NCBI GenBank assembly: GCA_021785055.1
Contig: JAJYGS010000097.1
Location: 1 to 13,050 of the forward strand
Direction of reading: 5' to 3'
Origin: Nitrospirota bacterium
GTDB taxonomy: Bacteria; Nitrospirota; JACRHJ01
DNA: 13,050 bases
The notes under the pieces are model-generated. The model saw nothing but the letters and a program-made list of their open reading frames with translations, did no database searches and had not been told where the DNA came from. Below are positions 1 through 5,364 of this stretch, piece after piece; position 1 is the first letter of the stretch, and each line of letters begins with the position of its first letter. The position numbers and the translations under genes were made by a program.

Positions 1-40
1 CCGCGGGTAATAAACCCCCCTCTCCCCCCCCCCCCTTTTT

Positions 41-74
41 GAAAAAGGGGGAAGCCGAAGGCAGGGGGATTTAC
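41..74. repeat. Dispersed intergenic repeat, copy 1
   Basis: This 34-bp unit begins GAAAAAGGGGG and ends GGGGGATTTAC. It recurs at 117-150 with a single difference (A versus G at unit position 12). Just to its left, a run of twelve C and five T (24-40) can fold back on the A and G tracts of the unit, giving a C/T versus A/G hairpin over 31-51. The style matches G-rich repeats scattered between genes in many deltaproteobacterial and related genomes; that family link is from memory. Confidence 0.8.
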
Positions 75-116
75 AGCTCAGCACCCAACCATGCGCACTC
101 CGGTTGATCCCCCTTT

Positions 117-150
117 GAAAAAGGGGGGAGCCGAAGGCAGGGGGATTTAC
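117..150. repeat. Dispersed intergenic repeat, copy 2, overlapping a stop codon
   Basis: This is the second copy of the 34-bp unit at 41-74, identical at 33 of 34 positions. Its right end (TTAC, 147-150) contains the minus-strand stop codon of the DUF2795 gene and one base of the last alanine codon. The C/T tract at 109-116 pairs with A/G at 120-127 to form a hairpin 20-38 bases beyond that stop. It could act as an RNA 3' end, but no clear U-run follows it. Confidence 0.8.
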
Positions 151-392
151 GCCGCCATCTCTTCCCTCGCCTGCTCATAGTTCTTCAGCACGTCCGCCAT
201 GCTGACATACTGCCTGTCCGGCATGTTCTGGAGCAGGTTTATTACCGACTGGTCCGCCCCGTTCTGCCGTGCGTGTTTAATCAACTCGCCCCTGTTGCAA
301 GGGAAACTGCACCCTCTCAGATGCTGTGTAATGTTGGCCGGGGGCTGGCCCGTCGCCTTTCCCTGACCGCCCTGTTCACCCTGTTTTGGCAT
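147..392 (-). CDS. Small DUF2795 domain protein
   Basis: This 81-residue protein has a polar Gly/Gln-rich N-terminus (1-18) and then one DUF2795-like domain (about 20-72). The domain shows the family pattern NITQHLRGCSFP, then an Asn-Gly-Ala-Asp stretch, a Leu-Leu-Gln core, and a Pro-Asp-Arg-Gln-Tyr segment before an Ala-Asp-Val helix. The function of the family is not established and I do not propose one. Two cysteines (28 and 32) lie in the domain. The ATG start follows a strong ribosome site (AGGAGGTG). It is transcribed divergently from the isocitrate dehydrogenase gene, with its own extended -10 promoter and a leader of about 90 nt containing two hairpins. Its stop codon lies inside a dispersed repeat. 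The domain looks complete, so only the very end could have been altered. Confidence 0.85.
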   Translation of the reverse strand: MPKQGEQGGQGKATGQPPANITQHLRGCSFPCNRGELIKHARQNGADQSVINLLQNMPDRQYVSMADVLKNYEQAREEMAA

Positions 393-396
393 GTTT

Positions 397-404
397 CACC
401 TCCT
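397..404 (-). promoter_or_regulatory. Ribosome binding site of the DUF2795 gene
   Basis: On the minus strand this reads AGGAGGTG, four bases before the ATG at 392. It is a near-perfect Shine-Dalgarno sequence and supports this start and strong translation. Confidence 0.8.
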
Positions 405-424
405 GTAATTTTCAGGAACAATCC

Positions 425-456
425 GGCGGCTCCGCGATATTTACGGAAGAGCCGCC
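425..456 (-). promoter_or_regulatory. Leader hairpin upstream of the DUF2795 gene
   Basis: The arms 425-432 and 449-456 are perfect 8-base complements (GGCGGCTC and GAGCCGCC) around a 16-base loop. The hairpin lies in the untranslated leader, about 20 bases upstream of the ribosome site. No U-run follows, so it does not look like a terminator. It may stabilise or regulate the RNA, but I cannot match it to a known riboswitch. Confidence 0.5.
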
Positions 457-468
457 TCGCGTAATACC

Positions 469-483
469 GGCCCTTGAGGGGCC
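469..483 (-). promoter_or_regulatory. Hairpin at the expected RNA 5' end of the DUF2795 transcript
   Basis: On the minus strand GGCCC and GGGCC pair around the loop CTCAA. It falls almost exactly where transcription from the promoter at 492-519 should begin, so it would cap the transcript. A role in 5' stabilisation is inference. Confidence 0.35.
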
Positions 484-491
484 ATGCTTCA

Positions 492-519
492 AGTATAGCA
501 GTTCGCCCGGATTTCGCAA
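492..519 (-). promoter_or_regulatory. Sigma-70-type promoter of the DUF2795 gene
   Basis: The minus strand shows TTGCGA (514-519), a 16-base spacer, then TATACT (492-497) preceded by TGC, which makes an extended -10 element. Its -35 lies only five bases from the -35 of the divergent promoter at 525-553. Confidence 0.65.
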
Positions 520-524
520 TTTTA

Positions 525-553
525 TTGACTTCCCGCCCCGTCCAAGATATATT
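525..553 (+). promoter_or_regulatory. Sigma-70-type promoter of the isocitrate dehydrogenase gene
   Basis: TTGACT (525-530), a 17-base spacer and TATATT (548-553) match five of six bases at each hexamer with ideal spacing. Transcription should start near 560, giving a short leader before the ATG at 594. Confidence 0.75.
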
Positions 554-580
554 TTCAATCTTGATTAATTCATAAAAACA

Positions 581-586
581 AAGGAG
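581..586 (+). promoter_or_regulatory. Ribosome binding site of the isocitrate dehydrogenase gene
   Basis: AAGGAG lies seven bases upstream of the ATG at 594 in an A-rich stretch. It fixes the start codon. Confidence 0.85.
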
Positions 587-593
587 AAAAATC

Positions 594-1676
594 ATGGCAT
601 ATCGCGTTACCTTCATACCCGGCGACGGCACCGGGCCTGAGATTGCCGAGGCGACGAGGAGAGTCCTCGAAGCGACGGGCGTAAAATTCGACTGGGACGT
701 CCAGGAGGCGGGGATAGACGTCTTCGAGAAGGAGGGAACGCCGCTCCCGGACAGGGTCGTCGAATCGCTGATAAAGAACAAGGTAGGCATAAAAGGGCCG
801 GTTACGACGCCCGTCGGGACGGGCTTTCGGAGCGTGAACGTAACTCTCAGGCAGAAGCTGGACCTATACTGCTGCCTTCGGCCCTGCAAGACGTATGAAG
901 GCGTGCGCACGCGCTACGACAATATCGACCTGGTAATTGTCCGCGAGAACACCGAAGACCTCTACGCCGGGATAGAATACGAGAAAGGTTCCGACGGCGC
1001 AAGGGCGATAATCGACACCGTGAAAGCGCACGGAGGGCGCGAAATAAGGCCGGATTCCGGCATCAGCATAAAGCCCATATCCGTCATGGGCACCGAGCGA
1101 ATCGTCCGCTTCGCGTTCGATTACGCCCGGAAGAGCGGCAGGAAAAAGGTAACGTCGGTGCACAAGGCGAACATAATGAAGTTCTCCGACGGCCTGTGGC
1201 TTGAGGTATCGCGCCAGGTGGCGAAGGAATTCCCGGACATAGAGTTCGAGGACAGGATTGTAGACAACATGTGCATGCAGCTCGTCCAGAAGCCGGAGCT
1301 ATACGATGTAATAGTTCTGCCGAACCTCTACGGCGATATACTCTCGGATTTATGCGCGGGCTTAATCGGCGGCCTGGGCGTCGCTCCCGGCGCGAACATC
1401 GGCACGATAGGCGCGCTCTTCGAGCCTACGCACGGCTCCGCGCCGAAATACAAGGGGCTTAACAAGGTTAATCCCGTCGCCATGATGCTCTCCGGCGTGA
1501 TGATGCTGGAACACTTAGGCGAGAAGGACGCGGCTAAAAAGATGAAGACGGCGATAGCCGACGTCATCCGCGAGGGGAAGGACGTTACATACGACCTGAA
1601 GCCCCGCCCCGACGACTCCACCGCCGTCGGAACAAGCCAAATGGCGGACGCGATAATAAGGAAGATGCGGGGGTAA
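594..1676 (+). CDS. Isocitrate dehydrogenase (IDH/IMDH family, monocistronic type with NADP-like residues)
   Basis: This 360-residue enzyme of the isocitrate/isopropylmalate dehydrogenase family most likely oxidises isocitrate to 2-oxoglutarate in the TCA cycle. The isocitrate-type site is visible: Ser80, Asn82, Arg86, Arg96, Arg117, Tyr124, Lys191, and the Mg-binding Asp224, Asp248 and Asp252. The Ser80-x-Asn82 pair argues against isopropylmalate dehydrogenase. Compact length and the segment VRENTEDLYAGIE resemble NAD-dependent (mitochondrial-like) enzymes. However, the nucleotide loop THGSAPKYKG carries Lys285 and Tyr286, with Val292 and Tyr333. These align with the NADP-selecting Lys344, Tyr345, Val351 and Tyr391 of E. 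coli Icd; only Arg395 is lost (Pro337). NAD enzymes usually have Asp-Ile at the first two positions. The cofactor is therefore uncertain, perhaps NADP or dual. The stop overlaps the next gene's start (TAATG). Confidence 0.88.
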   Translation: MAYRVTFIPGDGTGPEIAEATRRVLEATGVKFDWDVQEAGIDVFEKEGTPLPDRVVESLIKNKVGIKGPVTTPVGTGFRSVNVTLRQKLDLYCCLRPCKTYEGVRTRYDNIDLVIVRENTEDLYAGIEYEKGSDGARAIIDTVKAHGGREIRPDSGISIKPISVMGTERIVRFAFDYARKSGRKKVTSVHKANIMKFSDGLWLEVSRQVAKEFPDIEFEDRIVDNMCMQLVQKPELYDVIVLPNLYGDILSDLCAGLIGGLGVAPGANIGTIGALFEPTHGSAPKYKGLNKVNPVAMMLSGVMMLEHLGEKDAAKKMKTAIADVIREGKDVTYDLKPRPDDSTAVGTSQMADAIIRKMRG

Positions 1677-2305
1677 TGAAAGAAAAATACCTTAAGCTCG
1701 CCTATGCCCTTGCGGTTATCACTATAATCTACAACATGGCGGAGGGTATCGCCTCCGTCTGGCTCGGCTGGAACGGCGGGGCCTTCTCGCTTATCGGTTT
1801 CGGACTGGACTCTTTCGTCGAGGTCGTCTCCGCCGCGGGAATCCTGCACATGATAAGGAAGCAGCGCCTCTACGAGCACGGCCACGACCAATTCGAGAGG
1901 CGCGCGCTGACGATTACCGGCGGCGGGTTCTATCTCCTGGCGGCGGGGCTTGCGGCGACGGCGGCCTACAACTTCTATACGGGCCACAAGCCGGACACCG
2001 CGTTCTGGGGCATCGTCATCTCCGGGCTTTCAATCTCCTCGATGTGGCTTCTGATGCGGCTTAAGATGAAGGCCGGGCGCGCGCTCGGCTCGGACGCGAT
2101 AATCGCCGACGCCGCATGCACGAAGACCTGCCTTTATCTCTCCGTCGTCCTGCTCGCCGCAAGCCTGGGCTACGAGCTCACGGGATACGGCTGGCTCGAC
2201 TCCCTTGGCACGTTCGGCATAGCGCTGCTCTCGTTTAAGGAAGGCCGCGAGGTGTTCGGCAAGGCCAACGGGAAGGCGTGCTCCTGCTCCTGCGCCGAAG
2301 ACTGA
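1676..2305 (+). CDS. Short cation-diffusion-facilitator-like membrane protein with Cys-rich tail
   Basis: This 209-residue integral membrane protein has about six hydrophobic segments (roughly 5-30, 34-60, 77-101, 108-127, 147-168, 171-187). Segment 2 holds Asp45-x3-Glu49 in GFGLDSFVE. Segment 5 holds Asp145-x3-Thr149 with Cys148 and Cys152, and segment 6 begins with Trp-Leu-Asp175. This layout matches the cation-transporter group related to cation diffusion facilitators (Zn/Co/Cd/Mn efflux), but the usual cytoplasmic C-terminal domain of about 90 residues is missing. The last residues carry alternating cysteines (202, 204, 206), a plausible metal ligand. The ATG overlaps the isocitrate dehydrogenase stop and there is no convincing ribosome site, so translation probably depends on reinitiation. 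Substrate unknown. It might instead sense or bind metal without transporting it. Confidence 0.72.
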   Translation: MKEKYLKLAYALAVITIIYNMAEGIASVWLGWNGGAFSLIGFGLDSFVEVVSAAGILHMIRKQRLYEHGHDQFERRALTITGGGFYLLAAGLAATAAYNFYTGHKPDTAFWGIVISGLSISSMWLLMRLKMKAGRALGSDAIIADAACTKTCLYLSVVLLAASLGYELTGYGWLDSLGTFGIALLSFKEGREVFGKANGKACSCSCAED

Positions 2306-2320
2306 CGCCGGGCAAAAACA

Positions 2321-2343
2321 AGGGGCCGCATGGGCCGGCCCCT
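2321..2343 (-). terminator. Terminator between convergent genes
   Basis: AGGGGCCG (2321-2328) pairs perfectly with CGGCCCCT (2336-2343) around a 7-base loop. Read on the minus strand the hairpin is followed by TGTTTTTG, so it is a standard intrinsic terminator about 29 bases after the stop of the propeller gene. For the plus-strand gene ending at 2305 the following bases are not T-rich, so action in that direction is weaker. Confidence 0.7.
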
Positions 2344-2371
2344 GTATAAGTTCCGCCGCAGAGCGCCCGGC

Positions 2372-4201
2372 CTACCTGTCCGGGATCCTCGTCACGCTGT
2401 TGCTGTTATCGTTCGTCACCCACATGTTCGCGCCGTCGAAGGCTATGCCAATGGGATTGTTCCCCACGGTAACGGTCTCCACGACGGTTCCCGATGCGGC
2501 GTTTATCACGAACACGTTGTTGTCGCCACCGTTCGCCACCCACATGTTAGTCCCGTCGAATGCTATGCCATAGGGATATATCCCCACGTTAATGGGATTA
2601 GAGGCAAGGCGCGTTGCGAGGTTTCCCGTTGCGGCGTTTATCACGGACACGGTGTTGCTGCCATTGTTCGCCACCCACATGCTCGTCCCGTCGAATGCGA
2701 TGCCCCAGGGACTGCTCCCCACGTTAATGGGATTAGAGGCAAGGCCCGTGGCGAGCTGGCCCGTTACGGCGTTTATCACGGACACGGTGTTGCTGCTCAT
2801 GTTCGTCACCCACATGTTCGCCCCGTCGAATGCGATGCCCCAGGGACTGCTCCCCACGGTAACGGGGCTGCCGCCGTTTATATTCGATGCGGGGGCGCCG
2901 GTGGCGGCGTTAATCACGGACACGGTGTTGCTGCTAAAGTTCGTCACCCACATGTTCGCGCCGTCGAAGGCTATGCCGGCGGGGCCGTTGAAACCGCCAA
3001 TCACGCCGTTGGCGCCATAGGATGTTGCGGGCTGGCCGGTGGCGGCGTTTATCACGGACACGTTGTTGCTGCCACGGTTCGTCACCCACATGTTCGTCCC
3101 GTCGAAGGCTATGCCGAGGGGATTGATCCCCACGCCAGCGGTCTTCACGACGGTGCCTGAGGCGTTTATCACGGACACGTTGTTACTGCTAAAGTTCGCC
3201 ACCCACATGTTCGCCCCGTCGAAGGCTATGGCCATGGGACCGTTCCCCACGCCAATTGTCCTGGTATACCACTGCAATAGCGCGGCCTGCATCGCGGACG
3301 GACTCTTGACCGCCGTTTGCATCGCCGTATCGACATAATTCTTGGTCGCGGCCTGATTGCCGAGAGTCGGGTCTCCGGACAAGGTCAAAGCGCCGTTTAC
3401 CGTTGCGCCGTTGTTTATCGTTGCGCCGTTCCAGACCGACAAGCCGTTCCAGATGATCGATGAGCCGTAAGCCGACAGGCCGTCGTTTGCGGTCAACAGG
3501 CCGTTTGCCGTTAAGCTGCCGGAGAGCGTGCCACCGGCAAGGGAAAGCTTGCCCGCCTCGGCCCCTTCGGCGCGGGTGATCTCCCCGTTGAGGCCGGTTG
3601 TCAGCGTCCCCTCGACTCCTTCCGCGCGGGTGGTCTCCCCGTTGAGGCCGGTTGTCAGCGTCCCCTCGACTCCTTCCGCGCGGGTGGTCTCCGTCCCGAC
3701 AGCGTTTGTCACGTACGCGTCGGTTGGCAAGGCATTGACAGCGGTTGTCAAAGTCCCCTCGACGGCTGTCTTCGAGGACGACAGATTAGTAAACCTTGTC
3801 GTCAACATCCCGACGGTTGTCCCCAACGTCCCGACATCGTTTACGCTCGCCGCGCCGTAAGTCACCTCATACCTCGCGCCCAACCTGGCAATCGGGTTGA
3901 CGACCAGCAGCGCATACGTCCCCGGAGCGATGCCGGAAGGGAGCGAAGCGGTGATGCTCGTGTTGGTGGCGGATGATACCGGCAACATTAATTTACTATA
4001 CGGGGATGTTTTTGCCGCAATTGCCACGGGGCTGTCGAACCAGACCTTTGGACGCAAACCGAAACCCACGCCAGTTATGGTTATTTCTTTCGGCGTCGTG
4101 GAATAATTAACCATGGCCGAGGATATAGCCACCGCCCACGCCGGAGCGGACAAAAGGGTTAACATAAATGCGACGGACAAACCGACAAGCAACTTCCTCA
4201 T
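2372..4201 (-). CDS. Secreted tail-fibre-like and seven-bladed beta-propeller protein
   Basis: This is a 609-residue exported protein. Residues 1-23 form a signal peptide (Lys-Arg start, hydrophobic core, Ala-Trp-Ala cleavage site). Residues 24-116 resemble an IPT/TIG beta-sandwich (ITITGVGFG, then APGTYALLVVN). Residues 120-217 hold 18-residue repeats, two identical (ETTRAEGVEGTLTTGLNG), like trimeric phage tail-fibre stalks. Residues 218-275 are Asn/Gly-rich with a beta-helix look, and 276-293 carry the tail-fibre motif DPTLGNQAATKNYVD. Residues 317-609 contain exactly seven YVTN/NHL-like repeats with the core GIAFDGANMWV-N-x2-SNxVSVINA, enough to close one propeller. The likely place is the cell surface, perhaps in adhesion or carbohydrate or protein binding; no catalytic motif is visible. 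A promoter, leader hairpin and terminator make it a single-gene unit. The domain order is clear, the function is not. Confidence 0.8.
   Translation of the reverse strand: MRKLLVGLSVAFMLTLLSAPAWAVAISSAMVNYSTTPKEITITGVGFGLRPKVWFDSPVAIAAKTSPYSKLMLPVSSATNTSITASLPSGIAPGTYALLVVNPIARLGARYEVTYGAASVNDVGTLGTTVGMLTTRFTNLSSSKTAVEGTLTTAVNALPTDAYVTNAVGTETTRAEGVEGTLTTGLNGETTRAEGVEGTLTTGLNGEITRAEGAEAGKLSLAGGTLSGSLTANGLLTANDGLSAYGSSIIWNGLSVWNGATINNGATVNGALTLSGDPTLGNQAATKNYVDTAMQTAVKSPSAMQAALLQWYTRTIGVGNGPMAIAFDGANMWVANFSSNNVSVINASGTVVKTAGVGINPLGIAFDGTNMWVTNRGSNNVSVINAATGQPATSYGANGVIGGFNGPAGIAFDGANMWVTNFSSNTVSVINAATGAPASNINGGSPVTVGSSPWGIAFDGANMWVTNMSSNTVSVINAVTGQLATGLASNPINVGSSPWGIAFDGTSMWVANNGSNTVSVINAATGNLATRLASNPINVGIYPYGIAFDGTNMWVANGGDNNVFVINAASGTVVETVTVGNNPIGIAFDGANMWVTNDNSNSVTRIPDR
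3570..3692 (-). repeat. 54-bp in-frame tandem repeat in the propeller gene
   Basis: Two units (3570-3623 and 3624-3677) are almost identical, with one difference in the first dozen bases, and a third unit begins at 3678 and diverges after about 15 bases. Each unit encodes 18 residues of the stalk, so gain or loss of a unit keeps the reading frame. A degenerate earlier unit can be seen in the protein at residues 144-159. Confidence 0.85.
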
Positions 4202-4207
4202 AGAACG

Positions 4208-4213
4208 CCTCCT
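4208..4213 (-). promoter_or_regulatory. Ribosome binding site of the propeller gene
   Basis: On the minus strand AGGAGG lies six bases before the ATG (4201-4199). It decides the start and fits the signal peptide beginning there. Confidence 0.8.
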
Positions 4214-4235
4214 TTGGAACTCGGTCGATAAAATA

Positions 4236-4251
4236 CCGCCCCGGTGGGCGG
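4236..4251 (-). promoter_or_regulatory. GC-rich leader hairpin with a short U-rich tail (possible attenuator)
   Basis: On the minus strand CCGCCC and GGGCGG pair around ACCG, followed by TATTTTATC. It lies between the promoter at 4286-4315 and the ribosome site at 4208-4213, so it would form in the transcribed leader. It could act as a weak early terminator or as an RNA stabiliser. The stem is only six pairs. Confidence 0.4.
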
Positions 4252-4285
4252 CATGGTTAAAAATTAAAGAAAATTAATGCGGGCT

Positions 4286-4315
4286 AATTTACTCATAATC
4301 AAAACGGGTAGTCAA
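4286..4315 (-). promoter_or_regulatory. Putative sigma-70-type promoter of the propeller gene
   Basis: On the minus strand TTGACT (4310-4315) is separated by 18 bases from TAAATT (4286-4291). The -35 is good and the -10 matches four of six bases. It predicts a leader of about 75-80 nt. Confidence 0.5.
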
Positions 4316-4330
4316 GAAAAAAAGACATGG

Positions 4331-4355
4331 ATTCCCGACAGAGGCGTTCGGGAAT
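4331..4355. repeat. Dispersed palindromic repeat (ATTCCCGA...TCGGGAAT)
   Basis: The arms 4331-4338 and 4348-4355 are perfect 8-base inverted repeats around a 9-base loop, with TGG just outside on the left. The same TGGATTCCCG opening occurs at 12529-12540, so both look like members of one widespread intergenic palindrome family. Confidence 0.6.
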
Positions 4356-4520
4356 TGCAAGGCGCTTTACTAATATTTGGCGTTCAACGCAAAGAGTAAA
4401 TATCATCGGTCGGGAAAGCTCATTAATAATAGCAGCTACGGATTACTTCTTTAACCCACTGATTATTCGAGTAAAAAATTGTAAAAATCGTTAATTTTGG
4501 CCGGTATCGAAAGCGGGCTA

Positions 4521-4545
4521 AAAACGGCCCACGGGGGGCGGTTTT
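4521..4545 (-). terminator. Terminator-like hairpin downstream of rpe
   Basis: On the minus strand AAAACCGCCC pairs with GGGCCGTTTT around a 5-base loop, with one C-C mismatch, and ends TTTTTAG. It is the first terminator-like fold after rpe, about 127 bases beyond its stop. It may end the def-to-rpe operon. Confidence 0.45.
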
Positions 4546-4548
4546 CAG

Positions 4549-4661
4549 GCCGAAAAACGGGCGCGGGGAAGGCTATTTTTACTGTTTATGCGACATCCCA
4601 AAAACCGCCAAAGGGGTGCGGGGAAGGCTATTTTTTACTGTTTATGCGACATCCCGAAACC
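4549..4661. repeat. 55-bp-period tandem repeat downstream of rpe
   Basis: Two 44-bp copies (4563-4606 and 4618-4661) share GCGGGGAAGGCTATTTTT, then ACTGTTTATGCGACATCCC, with an 11-base spacer between them. They differ only in one T-run length and the A/G composition near the end. A partial unit tail (4549-4562) precedes them. The block fills most of the space between the rpe stop and the terminator-like hairpin. I do not recognise the family. Confidence 0.8.
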
Positions 4662-4671
4662 GGCTAACCGG

Positions 4672-5340
4672 CTACTCCTCGCGCACGCCCTTGACTGCGT
4701 CCTTGAACTGTTTTATCGTTTTTTTATAATCGGTTGCGCCGAATATCGCGCTCCCGGCGACGAGTATGTCCGCACCGGAAAGCGCCGCTTCCTTCGCGTT
4801 ATTTACCTTAATCCCGCCGTCCACCTCCAGCAGCACCTCCAGCCCCCTCATGTCTATCTCCACGCGCGCGCCGGATAGCTTGTCCATGCAGTTCGGGATA
4901 AACTCCTGCCCGCCGAAGCCGGGGTTTACGGACATTATCAAAAGCAGGTCGATATGCTCCCATACCCAGTCCAGAGAACTTAATGATGTCGAGGGGTTAA
5001 GCGCGACTCCGGCCTTCACTCCCTGCTCGCGTATGGCGGCCAGAGTCCGGTTCAAATGCCCGGAGGCCTCGGCGTGGACGGTAAGGTAATCCGCCCCGGC
5101 ATGGGCAAAATCATGAATGAATCTCTCCGGTTCCATTATCATCAGGTGGACGTCTATGGGGAGCGAAGTGGCCTTTCTCGCCGCAGAAACGACCTTCGGG
5201 CCTATGGTAATATTGGGCACAAACCGCCCGTCCATCACGTCCACGTGTATAATATCCGCCCCCGCCTTCTCGACCGCCTTTATCTCCTCCGCAAGCCTCC
5301 CGAAATCCGCCGAAAGTATGGACGGCGCAATGCTTATCAC
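4672..5340 (-). CDS. rpe: Ribulose-phosphate 3-epimerase
   Basis: This 222-residue cytosolic enzyme interconverts D-ribulose 5-phosphate and D-xylulose 5-phosphate in the pentose phosphate or Calvin pathways. It is a full-length TIM barrel beginning IAPSILSADF. The metal and catalytic residues are in place: His32 and Asp34 (HVDVMDG), His65 (HLMI) and Asp174 (EVDGGI). The phosphate-binding motifs MSVNPGFGGQ (136-145) and AGSAIFG (195-201) are intact. The start is GTG, fixed by AGGAGG eight bases upstream; the next Met would remove essential barrel strands. It is the last gene of the def-to-rpe operon, 24 bases after the PASTA gene. Confidence 0.96.
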   Translation of the reverse strand: MISIAPSILSADFGRLAEEIKAVEKAGADIIHVDVMDGRFVPNITIGPKVVSAARKATSLPIDVHLMIMEPERFIHDFAHAGADYLTVHAEASGHLNRTLAAIREQGVKAGVALNPSTSLSSLDWVWEHIDLLLIMSVNPGFGGQEFIPNCMDKLSGARVEIDMRGLEVLLEVDGGIKVNNAKEAALSGADILVAGSAIFGATDYKKTIKQFKDAVKGVREE

Positions 5341-5348
5341 TTATATAG

Positions 5349-5354
5349 CCTCCT
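5349..5354 (-). promoter_or_regulatory. Ribosome binding site of rpe
   Basis: On the minus strand AGGAGG lies eight bases before the GTG start. It decides for the non-ATG start. Confidence 0.8.
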
Positions 5355-5364
5355 TTAAAACTTG

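Larger units (their letters stand above)
4202..4671. other. Gene-free interval with regulatory signals and repeats
   Basis: I see no credible coding region here. The interval is AT-richer than its surroundings between 4260 and 4500. From left to right it holds the ribosome site, leader hairpin and promoter of the propeller gene, a dispersed palindrome (4331-4355), an AT-rich stretch with nothing I recognise (4356-4515), a terminator-like hairpin (4521-4545) and a 55-bp tandem repeat (4549-4661). No tRNA or known riboswitch fold was recognised. Confidence 0.6.

Noticed and set aside
1..150. Possible CRISPR-like repeat and spacer pair
   Set aside because: Only two units with an unrelated 42-bp gap, a homopolymer-rich palindrome and no cas genes. 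It fits a dispersed intergenic repeat far better.
2330..3160. Repetitive His/Val-rich open frame on the plus strand opposite the propeller
   Set aside because: Its repeats are the antisense image of the propeller repeats. It has no ribosome site and overlaps the terminator hairpin.
4356..4515. Cyclic-di-GMP or other riboswitch upstream of the surface protein gene
   Set aside because: I looked for the conserved GEMM core on the minus strand and did not find it, and most of this stretch lies upstream of the predicted promoter.
4549..4661. CRISPR array or small tandem RNA genes in the 55-bp repeat
   Set aside because: The gap between copies is only 11 bases, too short for a spacer, and no stable stem shared by both copies was seen.
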